A stretch of 64,000 nt of DNA, taken from NCBI GenBank assembly GCA_017405595.1, contig JAFRAC010000024.1:1-64000 (forward strand), in the 5' to 3' direction. The notes under the pieces were generated by a model, which was not told the origin of the DNA, did not search any database, and was given only the letters and a program-made list of their open reading frames with translations. The DNA comes from Thermoguttaceae bacterium (GTDB lineage Bacteria > Planctomycetota > Planctomycetia > Pirellulales > Thermoguttaceae). The translations under genes and the position numbers were made by a program. Each line of letters starts with the position of its first letter. The first letter of the stretch is position 1. Below are positions 8,794 through 17,880 of the stretch, in pieces.

Positions 8794-9734
8794 ACGAGCG
8801 CGGCGGCCCCGGAAGCGCGTCCGAACTTCACCACGCCGTGCGCCGCAGCAACCCGGCATATATCCGGGCGCTCCTCGGCCGGGGACCCGACCCGAACGCG
8901 CGGGACGAAAACGGGGAACGGCCGCTGCACATCGCCGCCGCCAAGAACCACGGCGAGGTCGTCCGGCTTCTGCTCGCCGCGGGCGCCGACCCGAATCTTT
9001 TCAGCCGCGCCGGGGAGACGCCCCTCCACACCGCAATCCGGCGGAAACGGCTTTCCGCCGCCCGGCGGCTTCTCGAAGGGGGCGCCGACCCGAACCTCGC
9101 CACAAAACGGGGCGATTCCCCGCTCCGCCTGACCGTTCTCTACGGAATGTGGGCCCTGATACCCGCGCTGGCCGCCTGCGGCGCCGATCTGGCGAAACCG
9201 GTCGATTACGATTATACAAGACCCGCCGAGAACGAAGACGCCCGGGAGCTGCGGGAATACTTTTTGGAATACGGGGCCGACGTCCGCCGGAAGACGGGGG
9301 GGGAAACGCTGATGCACGCCGCCGCCCGCGCCGGCGAGCTCGAAACGCTCCGCTTTCTCTGTTCGCGGGGACTCGACCCGAACGCGCGCGATCTCGACGG
9401 CAAAACGCCGGCCCACCTTGCCTGCGAGCATCGGCAGACCGGGGCTTTTGAATATCTGCTGGCGAACCGTGCCGACATTTCGGCGGCGGACATTTTCGGA
9501 GAGACGCTTCTGCACAAAGCCGTCCGCTTCGGCGACAGGCGGACTGTCGAACTTCTCCTGGCCCGGGGCGCCGACCCCAACGCCGCCGACGCCGACGGCA
9601 AGACCGCGCTGCACAAGGCGGCGGAAAACAACCGGCCGGAACTGGTCCCCCTTCTGCTGCAAACCGGCGCAAACCCGGAGACGAAAGATTCCGCCGGAAA
9701 GACGTTCGCCGACTACCGGCGCTGCTGGGAATGA
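8787..9734 (+). CDS. Ankyrin-repeat protein
   Basis: The protein has 315 residues starting at the ATG at 8787 (MVDERGGPG), which overlaps the lptE stop. It is made almost wholly of ankyrin repeats of the form GETPLHTAIRR and LLLAAGADPN; about seven units are visible, with one long irregular unit in the middle (around residues 125-165). There is no signal peptide, so it is probably cytoplasmic and mediates protein binding. The partner is unknown. It ends 12 bases before the convergent DUF1559 gene, with no clear terminator between them. Confidence 0.85.
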   Translation: MVDERGGPGSASELHHAVRRSNPAYIRALLGRGPDPNARDENGERPLHIAAAKNHGEVVRLLLAAGADPNLFSRAGETPLHTAIRRKRLSAARRLLEGGADPNLATKRGDSPLRLTVLYGMWALIPALAACGADLAKPVDYDYTRPAENEDARELREYFLEYGADVRRKTGGETLMHAAARAGELETLRFLCSRGLDPNARDLDGKTPAHLACEHRQTGAFEYLLANRADISAADIFGETLLHKAVRFGDRRTVELLLARGADPNAADADGKTALHKAAENNRPELVPLLLQTGANPETKDSAGKTFADYRRCWE

Positions 9735-9746
9735 ACCGGCGCTCCT

Positions 9747-10991
9747 CTAAAGCGAGGCCGTCTCGCCGCCGTTGATCGAGCCCAACGCCCCCCAGACACC
9801 GTAGGAGCTTTTCCCTTCCAGAACCTGATTCGAGTCCGGATCCGTCAGACTGCCGGTATCGATTTCGTCGCGGACGAAACGGACCGAACCGTCCATCATC
9901 GCCGCGTTCGCCCCGCCGGGATGAAAACTCGAAACGCCCCCCATCACAAGCCCCCCCGTCGACACGCCGAGCGAACAGGTCAGGCTGTTCGGCGGAAGAT
10001 TCGTCGAAAAGCCGCTCATCAGCGGACAGCCCGCAAACCAGAACGTCCCCCGCAGCGCCCATTCCTCGACGCGGTCAAGCCGCAGGGGATCGACCTTGTT
10101 GACCGCTTCAAAGCAGCGGGAAGGCCGGATCTGCCCCTCCCCCGGCCCGCGCGCATTGGGCGCTTCGGCGACATCGCGCCGCGCATCGCTCTGTTTGGCG
10201 TAATCGCCCCTGTGGCTCGCCATCGAATCGGTCGGCCGGCCGGTAATCGACTCGGCCAGGCAGAGCGTGTTGCTCAGTCCGTCGGTGATTTCGGGAAATG
10301 ATTTCCAGCTGTGGGGGGTGAACGCGCCGCGATTGGCCGCGGGAGTGTCGATATCGCAGTTGTAAAGAGGCGCGTCCCCCATGTTGAACATCACGTTCGA
10401 GCGGCTGAACTGCCAGTCGGTGTAATCGAACGGGTAACCGTGTTCGATCATCATGTGGCAGTACTCGATTTCGGGCGACTCGATCTTGCCCGACTCGCCG
10501 TCGGACGGACAGGCGAGCGCGGGAATCACGACCCCCGACGCCCAATGGCGCGGATGCGCTCCGTCGACGTAAAGATTCGGATAACTCGGCGGGAACGGTT
10601 CCATAACGTCCACAGACGGCATTTGACCGCCGTGGGCGACGGTCGAGGCGAACGCCTCGAACTCGGCATAGACATGCCCCATTTCCAGGAAGGGAAGCAG
10701 AAAAATCCGCGTGCCGCATTCGCCGATCTCGGTGTCGGTATCGGTCTTTTTGGTGAGGCTGTAACGCTTATACGCGCAGCAGAGCGCGGGGAGTCCGTCG
10801 TGCGTCTCGTGATACAAATGCACCGCCAGCGCGGCCTGTTTCAGGTTGGCGGCGCATTTCGCGCGCCGGCCCGCTTCCCGTGCCGCCTGGACCGCGGGAA
10901 TCAAGAGGCCGATCAGAATCGAGATGATCGAAATCACCACGAGAAGCTCGACCAGGGTAAAGCCGGTAACGGGTTTTGAACTTGTTTTCAT
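9747..10991 (-). CDS. DUF1559 prepilin-like protein (copy 1)
   Basis: The protein has 414 residues and starts [10 protein letters not shown], followed by [20 protein letters not shown], a class III prepilin signal cleaved between Gly and Phe. The DUF1559 domain follows ([14 protein letters not shown]), and the C-terminal H-X9-DG motif is clear ([19 protein letters not shown]). The start at 10991 has AAAAAGG upstream; a longer in-frame extension only reads back through the duplicated 3' flank of the neighbouring copy. Planctomycetes carry many such proteins, assumed to be pseudopilin-like and processed by PilD-type peptidases. It lies last in the proposed nine-gene unit. All three copies end in [13 protein letters not shown] plus a short tail. 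Confidence 0.88.
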   Translation of the reverse strand: MKTSSKPVTGFTLVELLVVISIISILIGLLIPAVQAAREAGRRAKCAANLKQAALAVHLYHETHDGLPALCCAYKRYSLTKKTDTDTEIGECGTRIFLLPFLEMGHVYAEFEAFASTVAHGGQMPSVDVMEPFPPSYPNLYVDGAHPRHWASGVVIPALACPSDGESGKIESPEIEYCHMMIEHGYPFDYTDWQFSRSNVMFNMGDAPLYNCDIDTPAANRGAFTPHSWKSFPEITDGLSNTLCLAESITGRPTDSMASHRGDYAKQSDARRDVAEAPNARGPGEGQIRPSRCFEAVNKVDPLRLDRVEEWALRGTFWFAGCPLMSGFSTNLPPNSLTCSLGVSTGGLVMGGVSSFHPGGANAAMMDGSVRFVRDEIDTGSLTDPDSNQVLEGKSSYGVWGALGSINGGETASL

Positions 10992-11015
10992 TTTAAAACC
11001 TTTTTGAAGCGGCCC

Positions 11016-11096
11016 AATCCGTAAACGCAAAAAGACCGGCTCCTTATAGCTGTGATCATAACGAAGCACTCTCGCCGCCGTTGATCGAGCCCAACG
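11016..11096 (-). repeat. DUF1559 3'-flank repeat, copy 1 (partner at 19018-19094)
   Basis: The stretch from the intergenic segment with CTCCTTATAGCTGTGATCAT through the last codons of the DUF1559 gene is almost identical to 19018-19094. Read on the minus strand, the intergenic part contains TATAAGGAG soon after the stop codon. It marks a duplication that copied gene end plus flank. Confidence 0.7.
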
Positions 11097-12312
11097 CCCC
11101 CCAGACGCCGTAGGTGCTTTTTCCTTCAACTGCCTGGTTCGTTTCCAGCAGGCGGCTTTCCGGGACAAACACGTCGCCGGTATCGATTTCGTCGCGAACG
11201 AAGCGGACCGAGCCGTCCATCATCGCCGTATTCGCCCCGCCGGGATGAAAACTCGACACGCCGCCGATCACCGAACCGAACGAGGAACGGCCGAACGAGC
11301 AGGTCAGGCTGTTCGGGGGCAGATTCGCCGAAAAACCGTTCGCCAGAGGACGTCCGGCAAACCAGTAGGTTCCGCGTTCCCCCCAGGCTTCGACACTGTC
11401 AAGTTTCATCGGATCGATTTTATTCACAGTCCGGAGACAAAACGAAGGCCAGACCAGCATGTTATCGGGATCATGAGCGCTAAACGCCGCCGCAACATCG
11501 CGCCGGACATCGCTCTTTTCTGCCGCCCTGCCGTTGTGAGCGGCAATATGGTCGGTCGGCCTGCCGGAGATCGATTCCGCCAGACAAAGCGTATTGCTTA
11601 GTCCGTCGGTAATATCCGAAAACGATTTCCAGCTGTGGGGGGTAAACGGCCCCCGTTCGGTCGCGGGTGTATCGATGCCGCAGTTATAAAGGGGTGCGTC
11701 CCCCGTACTGAACATGAGGTTGGACCGGCTGAACTGCCAGTCAGTGTAATCGAAAGGAAATCCTTTCTCGATCATGAGGTCATACTCAATCGCGGGCGAT
11801 TCGATCACGCCCGATTCGCCGTCGGACGGACAGGCAAAGACGGGAATAACGACCCCCGACGCCCAATGGCGCGGATGCGGACCGTCGACGTAGACATTCG
11901 GATAGTTCGGCGGATACGGTTCGTACACGAAGAACTTCTCGGTGTTGGATTCGAGCGGGATCGACGAAGCGAATGTTTCAAAGCCATCGTAAACCTGCGC
12001 CTGTTCCAAATAGGGAAGGAGAAAAATCTGCGCGCCGACCGAGCCGATCACGCGGTCGGTATCGGTCCTTTCAACGGCACCGTAACGTTTATACGTGCAG
12101 CAGAGCGCCGGAAGCCCGTTATTGGTGTTGTGATACATCTGCACCGCCAGCGCGGCCTGTTTCAAGTTGCTGGCGCATTTCGCCCGCCGCCCCGCTTCCC
12201 GTGCCGCCTGGACCGCGGGAATCAAAAGGCCGATCAGAATCGAGATGATCGAAATCACCACGAGAAGCTCGACCAGGGTAAAGCCGTTTTTCCGGTTCGC
12301 TCTGTTTTTCAT
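11056..12312 (-). CDS. DUF1559 prepilin-like protein (copy 2)
   Basis: This 418-residue paralogue of the gene at 9747 starts [10 protein letters not shown] and continues [20 protein letters not shown]. The ATG at 12312 is the last Met before the prepilin signal; the upstream extension is not credible. The H-X9-DG motif ([15 protein letters not shown]) and a shared C-terminus are present. The central part, with repeated Pro/Tyr-rich loops, differs from copy 1. It is probably co-transcribed with the membrane protein at 12380. Confidence 0.88.
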   Translation of the reverse strand: MKNRANRKNGFTLVELLVVISIISILIGLLIPAVQAAREAGRRAKCASNLKQAALAVQMYHNTNNGLPALCCTYKRYGAVERTDTDRVIGSVGAQIFLLPYLEQAQVYDGFETFASSIPLESNTEKFFVYEPYPPNYPNVYVDGPHPRHWASGVVIPVFACPSDGESGVIESPAIEYDLMIEKGFPFDYTDWQFSRSNLMFSTGDAPLYNCGIDTPATERGPFTPHSWKSFSDITDGLSNTLCLAESISGRPTDHIAAHNGRAAEKSDVRRDVAAAFSAHDPDNMLVWPSFCLRTVNKIDPMKLDSVEAWGERGTYWFAGRPLANGFSANLPPNSLTCSFGRSSFGSVIGGVSSFHPGGANTAMMDGSVRFVRDEIDTGDVFVPESRLLETNQAVEGKSTYGVWGALGSINGGESASL

Positions 12313-12379
12313 CGTGAAACCTGCCGCCCTTTCCGTAAATGTGTGAATCTCAGAGGCCCTTACCGCGGCCGGCCCCGCT

Positions 12380-12898
12380 TCAGTCATCCCAAAATCCGCA
12401 GATCCACTCTTTCCCGAAATAGATGAGCGGAACCGAGAGGGCGACGAACGGCAGCGCGCGCCACACGGCGGCCAGCGAAAAGACGCCGCGCGCGAACATG
12501 TCGGTCAGAGGCCGGAAAAAGAGGAAAAAACGGCCGGTCATCGACAGGATGAGGAGAAAGGAAACGATCAGAATAAGGGCCGCGCCGAACCCGATAAAGT
12601 TCAGGGCGTGTCTCCTTTCATCTTCATCGTACTCATACCAGTTCCGGCCGATCCGCCAGCACCAAAACAGGTAAGCCGCAATCGCGGGAACCAGGAAAAA
12701 GAGTTCGTGCGGCCAATGGCGCACGTCAAAAATGCTGCACGCCGCGCCAAGAGATTCGGACGAAACAAAAAAGCCGACGACCAGCAGAACCGCACCGAAC
12801 AGAAGAGACCACGTCGAGGCGGAAAGATGCCACCACCGGTCGCCGTAAGAAGTTTCGGTCCGAACGATTTCCCCTTTAAGATTTCTGATCTCTTTCAT
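12380..12898 (-). CDS. Small multi-pass membrane protein of unknown function
   Basis: The protein has 172 residues. A short polar N-terminus (MKEIRNLKGEIVRTE) is followed by about four hydrophobic helices separated by short charged loops (for example NWYEYDEDERRHALN), ending in a Trp-rich tail (WICGFWDD). No family is recognised. It begins 8 bases after the DUF1573 gene stop, with an AGGTGA site inside that gap, and precedes a DUF1559 gene. It is therefore probably part of the same operon and could be a membrane partner of these exported proteins. Confidence 0.7.
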   Translation of the reverse strand: MKEIRNLKGEIVRTETSYGDRWWHLSASTWSLLFGAVLLVVGFFVSSESLGAACSIFDVRHWPHELFFLVPAIAAYLFWCWRIGRNWYEYDEDERRHALNFIGFGAALILIVSFLLILSMTGRFFLFFRPLTDMFARGVFSLAAVWRALPFVALSVPLIYFGKEWICGFWDD

Positions 12899-12906
12899 GC
12901 TGTCAC

Positions 12907-13983
12907 CTATTCGCTTTCAGCCCGTTCGGGCAAATAGATTTTGACCGGAATGACCGCCGCCGGCTTCTCCGGTTCATCAAGATAAATTGCGATTTCACTA
13001 TCGATATTGTTCCCGGCCCCTTCGGGCAGCCGTTCCGGAAGAAGGGAAACATTCACGGTGTGCGCCTGTCCGGTCTTCCTGTCCGGTTCGGTCAATTCCA
13101 GAAAAGAGTCTTTTGCAACAAGCCGGGTGACGGACGACGGCTTATCGGTCCCGACTTCAACCGTCTGCGGAACAAGACTGGCGGTATTGAAGAAAAGGGT
13201 GTCTTTAGAGACCGAACAGGACGGCTTCGGGCACCAGATAACATCTTTCCGGAACCGGATCTCCCCCTTGTATTCCAGGCATACTGTGTTATGCACAACG
13301 GGAGGCCTGACTTTCGAAAGATCGCACCGAACGGTGATTTCGCCGGCGATGTCCGTTTCGTACAGTTCATCGGAACGCTTTCGGGTTGTCCGGCTCTTCT
13401 CCCTGACAGTCACATAGCCGTCGTCGCAAAAGAGGGCGATCGAATCGTCCTCGGGATCCGGCGCATAGACCGCCGCCGAGAACGGAATCGTTCGCTCTTC
13501 CCCGTCCCGAAGGTCGTAGATCGTATTGTCGGAAAGCGATATCGAGTAGTAAGGAAGCGTTTCGGCAAAGGTCGTCAGGGAGATCGCCGGAAGCGTCTTG
13601 TTCCCGGTATTCAGGGTGATCCCTTCACGGCGGAAAGCGCTGTTGGTCGACGGGGTCATCGTCAGCTTTACGATTGCCGTTTCATGCGGCGGGAGTTCCC
13701 TGTCCGTAAAATCCGTCGCAACACAGGAACACGTTTTCGCCCCGATACTCAGCGAGAGTTTCTCGTTCAGCGGGTTGACGACCGTAAACTCATCGGTAAT
13801 CGTTTTAATATCGTTCGGGTCAAACCAGAGTGTTCCAAGATGGTGCATATAGACCCCCCTTTCGGGAAAATCGCCGAACTCGGGAGCTTTTCCGCGGGGA
13901 AGGAAGAACGAGGCCGCAACCGCGATCGCCGCGGCGGCGCCGAACCAAAGAAAAAACGAACCGTTTTTAAGCCATGAACGCAT
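12907..13983 (-). CDS. DUF1573-containing membrane-anchored protein (copy 1)
   Basis: The protein has 358 residues. The ATG at 13983 is preceded by AAGG and opens an N-terminal membrane anchor (FFLWFGAAAAIAVAASFFL). A DUF1573/Ig-like domain follows (HHLGTLWFDPND, then KTCSCVATDF with its paired cysteines, then PPHETAIVKLTM). Further beta-sandwich-like segments fill the rest. DUF1573 domains occur in exported proteins and probably mediate binding; no enzymatic residues are evident. It lies between the family B array and a small membrane protein. A second DUF1573 gene at 43004 sits next to family A, so the association recurs. Confidence 0.75.
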   Translation of the reverse strand: MRSWLKNGSFFLWFGAAAAIAVAASFFLPRGKAPEFGDFPERGVYMHHLGTLWFDPNDIKTITDEFTVVNPLNEKLSLSIGAKTCSCVATDFTDRELPPHETAIVKLTMTPSTNSAFRREGITLNTGNKTLPAISLTTFAETLPYYSISLSDNTIYDLRDGEERTIPFSAAVYAPDPEDDSIALFCDDGYVTVREKSRTTRKRSDELYETDIAGEITVRCDLSKVRPPVVHNTVCLEYKGEIRFRKDVIWCPKPSCSVSKDTLFFNTASLVPQTVEVGTDKPSSVTRLVAKDSFLELTEPDRKTGQAHTVNVSLLPERLPEGAGNNIDSEIAIYLDEPEKPAAVIPVKIYLPERAESE

Positions 13984-14066
13984 ATCCTTATCCCCTATTC
14001 TCTGACCGCTCGAAAATGCTCTGCAACATTCAGAACTCCGCTGCCCGGAAAACCGACCGGCCTTTC

Positions 14067-15275
14067 CTACGCCGATGCCGATTGTCCGGCGCTTTTCCAT
14101 TTCTTCCAGATACCGAAAACAATGAAGAGTCCGGCAATCAGCAAGATTGCCGGACGGATCCAAACGGTTAAATCGGAGTGCCCGTCCAACTGTGATTCAA
14201 TCGGCGAACTCGTCTGAAGATCGCGAACACCGTATTTATTGATGTCAAAATATTCCGGGAGATTTTTCTCCAGTTTGTAATTAAGACTTAAAGCCAAACC
14301 CCCGATATCGGAGTTCCGGTCAAGGTGAATGTAAAAGTCGGATTTCTTCGGCCTTTCTTTCCCCATGTCGTCCGATTCCCACTTTTTTACAACCCACTTG
14401 CCGACATCTTCTTTGCGGTAATCATCGAAAAAAATCGTCGAGTACTCTTGTATCTTCTTGGGGAGAACACAACCGTCGTTAAGACGAACAAAATCGGAGT
14501 TCTTCAAATTCGATGTGCGCGTTGCGTCTTTATCGAATCTCACATAATGCAACATTTTGCTAGAAGCATTCTCTAAAAGAACGGGATATGGGAATGAATT
14601 GGAAATTGTAAACGCTTCGTCCGAAACAGAATGAACAGCCGAATCCGCAGAGGTGTGGTGGATCCGCACAACCGTATCTTCATCCTGTTTCAAAAGAGAA
14701 ACATCGGTTGTATCCGCATATTTGTCCGGCGTAAGGAGAACGTGATCTAAAAAATTCGGTCGGGAGCGGGACCCTCCAACCGTCAAGGGACAAAAAAATC
14801 GCCCTTCGTGAAGGTTAAGTATTGGAAGGTCTTTATTCTCTTCCTGGCGGGAAAGCACAAAAAGGGTTCTGTAGGGGTGCTGAAGACTCTGTTTTCGATA
14901 ACAAGCACGTAGCTCCTGATTGGTTACAGTTACATGATCCATGTAGTATTCAGGAACCCTTGTTTCGAGCTTGTCCACAACAAGGCTCTCATAAGTCATC
15001 TTCTTATTCTTTGCGAGCGTACCCGTCGCGTGGACCACAAGACGGCCATTCGTCGTATCGAATCGCTCAGCCTCTTCCAATGTTTCAACGACGTATTCTG
15101 TATAGGTGTACGTACACTTGAACTCAACCTCGCGAAGCTGCCGGTCAACCCCCTGTTCCAGGGTCTTAAGCAGATCTTTCTGATTTTCCCCGCCGTAGGC
15201 GGTCACGTAAACGCCGCACAGCGCAAGGAACATCAGAACGAGAATTCTGTTCCGTCTTCCTCTGAACCGAATCAT
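14067..15275 (-). CDS. Family B exported protein, tandem copy 1
   Basis: The protein has 402 residues and no recognised family. The N-terminus (MIRFRGRRNRILVLMF...) is a signal peptide after a basic stretch. A conserved N-domain (REVEFKCTYTY, then NGRLVVHATGT) is followed by a central third that differs strongly between copies. The conserved C-domain (LNDGCVLP, GKWVVKKWESDDMGK, SDFYIHLDRNSDIGGLAL) leads to DLTVWIRPA, one membrane helix and a tail KKWKS...SASA. It is probably anchored in a membrane with the bulk exported. It is the most downstream of four tandem paralogues and is followed by a DUF1573 gene. The role is unknown; the conserved-ends, variable-middle pattern suggests a diversified binding surface. 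Confidence 0.75.
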   Translation of the reverse strand: MIRFRGRRNRILVLMFLALCGVYVTAYGGENQKDLLKTLEQGVDRQLREVEFKCTYTYTEYVVETLEEAERFDTTNGRLVVHATGTLAKNKKMTYESLVVDKLETRVPEYYMDHVTVTNQELRACYRKQSLQHPYRTLFVLSRQEENKDLPILNLHEGRFFCPLTVGGSRSRPNFLDHVLLTPDKYADTTDVSLLKQDEDTVVRIHHTSADSAVHSVSDEAFTISNSFPYPVLLENASSKMLHYVRFDKDATRTSNLKNSDFVRLNDGCVLPKKIQEYSTIFFDDYRKEDVGKWVVKKWESDDMGKERPKKSDFYIHLDRNSDIGGLALSLNYKLEKNLPEYFDINKYGVRDLQTSSPIESQLDGHSDLTVWIRPAILLIAGLFIVFGIWKKWKSAGQSASA

Positions 15276-15410
15276 CTTTTATTACCCTTTAACTGTAATT
15301 GCTGCAAGCCATTCCTACGCCGATGCCGATTGCCTGGCGCTTTTCCATTTCTTCCAGATACCGAAAACAATTAAGAGTCCGGCAACTAGGATGATCGCGG
15401 GACGGATCCA
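15181..15410 (-). repeat. Family B junction repeat, copy 1/2 boundary
   Basis: This segment spans the 5' end of copy 1, the short intergenic gap and the 3' end of copy 2. It is nearly identical in DNA to 16421-16650 and 17653-17880. Confidence 0.75.
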
Positions 15411-16514
15411 AACGGTTAATTCAGGTGTCATGCCCGTCTGCGATTCGAGCGGCGAACTGCTCTGCAGATCACGAACACTGTATTTATTGATGTCAAAGTA
15501 TTCCGGAAGTTCGCGGTTAATCTTATAATTAAGATTTAACGCCAGCCCCCCGATATCGGAATCGCGGTCAAGGTGGATGTAAAAGTCGGATTTCTTCGGC
15601 TTTTCTTTCCCCAAGTCGTCCGATTCCCATTTGGAAACGACCCATTTGCCAATGTCTTCCTTTCTAAAATCATCAAAGGTAATCGTCGAAAACAGGTGAA
15701 TCTTGCGGGGAAGGACACAACCGTCGTTAAGAGAAACAAAATCGAGAGCCTTAAGAGATGAGCGTTTTTCTTTTTTAGAATTTAGTTTTGGATAGTATAG
15801 AGTCGTCCTCGTTTTCTTGTCCATGAGAACAGGATACGGATATGAGTTCGAGACAGTAAACACCCTTTCGGTTACTTCCGCCTGTGGTTTATTGTAATTC
15901 GCATAAATGTAGATACAATTCTCACCGTTTTCAATCCTGAAATCCGAGCAATCCGGCGCTTTATCGTATAAAAACAGGATCTGGTCCAAAAAACAGGGGT
16001 TTTCACGAGATCCGGCGATGTTCAGGGGGCAAATAATGCGGGCATTGACTATGTCCAGAATCGGAAGGTCTTTGTTCTTTTCTTGTCGTTCATCAATAAA
16101 AAGAGTTCTGTGGGAATGATTCAAACTCTGTTTATAATACTCCGCCCGCAGTTCCGGATTTGTTACCGTGATATGATCCATATAAGCTCCTGGATTCTTA
16201 GTATCAAGCGTATCCAAGACAAAACTCTCATATGTCATTTTTTTGGTTTTCGCGAGAGTTCCCGTTGCGTGAACAACAAGCCTGCCTTTTGATGTGTCGA
16301 AATTCTCCGCTTCCTCCAAAGTATCAACGACATAGGAGGAATATGTGTACGAGCACTTGAACTCAACCTCGCGAAGCTGCTGGTCAACCCTCGACTTGAG
16401 TGCGCGAAGCAATTCTAACTGATTTTCCCCGCCGTAGGCGGTCACGTAAACGCCGCACAGCGCAAGGAACATCAGAACGAGAATTCTGTTCCGTCTTCCT
16501 CTGAACCAAATCAT
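15315..16514 (-). CDS. Family B exported protein, tandem copy 2
   Basis: The protein has 399 residues. Its signal region differs from copy 1 by little more than R3W, and it shares the N-domain (SYVVDTLEEAENFDT) and C-domain (LNDGCVLPRKIH, GKWVVSKWESDD). The centre (roughly residues 150-265) is divergent, with its own motif NCIYIYANYNKPQAEVTE. The DNA around the start and the preceding stop (16421-16650) is nearly identical to that of the other copies. A 39-base intergenic gap separates it from copy 1, so co-transcription is likely. Confidence 0.75.
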   Translation of the reverse strand: MIWFRGRRNRILVLMFLALCGVYVTAYGGENQLELLRALKSRVDQQLREVEFKCSYTYSSYVVDTLEEAENFDTSKGRLVVHATGTLAKTKKMTYESFVLDTLDTKNPGAYMDHITVTNPELRAEYYKQSLNHSHRTLFIDERQEKNKDLPILDIVNARIICPLNIAGSRENPCFLDQILFLYDKAPDCSDFRIENGENCIYIYANYNKPQAEVTERVFTVSNSYPYPVLMDKKTRTTLYYPKLNSKKEKRSSLKALDFVSLNDGCVLPRKIHLFSTITFDDFRKEDIGKWVVSKWESDDLGKEKPKKSDFYIHLDRDSDIGGLALNLNYKINRELPEYFDINKYSVRDLQSSSPLESQTGMTPELTVWIRPAIILVAGLLIVFGIWKKWKSARQSASA

Positions 16515-16650
16515 CTTTCATTACCCTTTAACTGTCATTGCTGCAGGCTTTCCTACGCCGATGCCGATTGCCTGGCGTTTTTCCATTTCTTCCAGATGCC
16601 GAAAACAATTAAGAGTCCGGCAATCAGAATGATCGCAGGACGGATCCAAA
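16421..16650 (-). repeat. Family B junction repeat, copy 2/3 boundary
   Basis: It spans the 5' end of copy 2, the gap and the 3' end of copy 3, and is nearly identical to the junctions at 15181 and 17653. Differences are single bases, mostly near the gap. Confidence 0.75.
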
Positions 16651-17746
16651 CGGTTAATTCAGGTGTCATGCCCGTCTGCGATTCGAGCGGCGAACTGCTC
16701 TGCAGATCACGAACACTGTATTTATTGATGTCAAAGTATTTTGGGAGGTTTTTCTCCAGTTTGTAATTAAGATTTAACGCCAACCCCCCGATATCGGAGT
16801 TCCGGTCAAGGTGAATGTAAAAATCGGATTTCTTCGGTTTTTCTTTTCCCATATCGTCCGATTCCCATTTGGAAACAAGCCATTTGCCGATCTCTTCCTC
16901 TCCGAAAACATTAAATAGAATACGTCGATATTGATATACATTTTGTGGCAAAATACAACCGTCGTTCAGTGAAACATAATCGGAAGTTACGACCGAAGAG
17001 GCGATTTCTTGTACATTCTTTCGTCCTGGGAGCAACATCCTTGATTTCGCTTCAACGAGAAGTGGATACGAATATTTGTTGGAAATTGTATAAAACCAAT
17101 TCAATGTTTTGCTTTCCGGTTTGTCATAATGCATATTGATCGTCGTTAAATCCTTGTCGATTTCGATCGTCAAATCTGTGAAATCGAGATATTTGTTTCC
17201 CTCTGAAACAAGAATATCTGAAAGACTCGGCCTGACAATTGGGCTAAGAATATTCAACGGACAAGTAAAATTAGAACTAATTCGGGCAAGTACAGGTAAT
17301 TTTTTATTTTCTTCCTTACGTTCTGTCACGAACAATGTTCTATAAGGATGATCGAGGCTCTGTTTAAAGTACTTGGCTCTTAGTTCTGGGTTCGTCACCG
17401 TTACCTGATCCATAAAGTAACCCGGGACTGTGCTCTCGAGGGTATCAAGAATAAAACTCTCATAGGTCATCTTCTTGGTTTTCGCAAGTGTTCCCGTAGC
17501 ATGTACAACAAGTCGGCCTTTTGAAGTATCAAAGTTTTCTGCTTCCTCTAATGTATCAACAATATAAGAAGAATATGTGTACGTACATTTGAACTCAACC
17601 TCACAAAGTTGCTGTTCCAAGCCTTTTCTCAGAGTCCGCACGAACTCTAACTGATTTTCCCCGCCGTAGGTGGTCACGTAAACGCCGCACAGCGCAAGGA
17701 ACATCAGAACGAGAATTCTGTTCCGTCTTCCTCTGAACCGAATCAT
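16553..17746 (-). CDS. Family B exported protein, tandem copy 3
   Basis: The protein has 397 residues with signal peptide, conserved N-domain (CEVEFKCTYTYSSYIVDTL) and conserved C-domain plus membrane helix and SASA tail. The centre (YLDFTDLTIEIDKDLTT, then LNWFYTISNKYSYPL) is unlike copies 1, 2 and 4, and the DNA there is visibly richer in A and T than the ends. That contrast suits replacement of the middle by recombination between flanking identical ends. Confidence 0.75.
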   Translation of the reverse strand: MIRFRGRRNRILVLMFLALCGVYVTTYGGENQLEFVRTLRKGLEQQLCEVEFKCTYTYSSYIVDTLEEAENFDTSKGRLVVHATGTLAKTKKMTYESFILDTLESTVPGYFMDQVTVTNPELRAKYFKQSLDHPYRTLFVTERKEENKKLPVLARISSNFTCPLNILSPIVRPSLSDILVSEGNKYLDFTDLTIEIDKDLTTINMHYDKPESKTLNWFYTISNKYSYPLLVEAKSRMLLPGRKNVQEIASSVVTSDYVSLNDGCILPQNVYQYRRILFNVFGEEEIGKWLVSKWESDDMGKEKPKKSDFYIHLDRNSDIGGLALNLNYKLEKNLPKYFDINKYSVRDLQSSSPLESQTGMTPELTVWIRPAIILIAGLLIVFGIWKKWKNARQSASA

Positions 17747-17880
17747 CTTTCATTACCCTTTAACTGTCATTGCTGTAGCCTTTCCTACGCCGATGCCGAT
17801 TGCCTGGCGCTTTTCCATTTCTTCCAGAGACCGAAAATAATTAAGAGTCCGGCAACTAGGATGATCGCGGGACGGATCCA
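17653..17880 (-). repeat. Family B junction repeat, copy 3/4 boundary
   Basis: It spans the 5' end of copy 3, the gap and the 3' end of copy 4. It is the third near-identical junction of the array. Confidence 0.75.

Noticed and set aside
10992..11168. N-terminal extension of DUF1559 copy 1
   Set aside because: It reads backwards through the duplicated end of copy 2; the prepilin signal defines the start at 10991.
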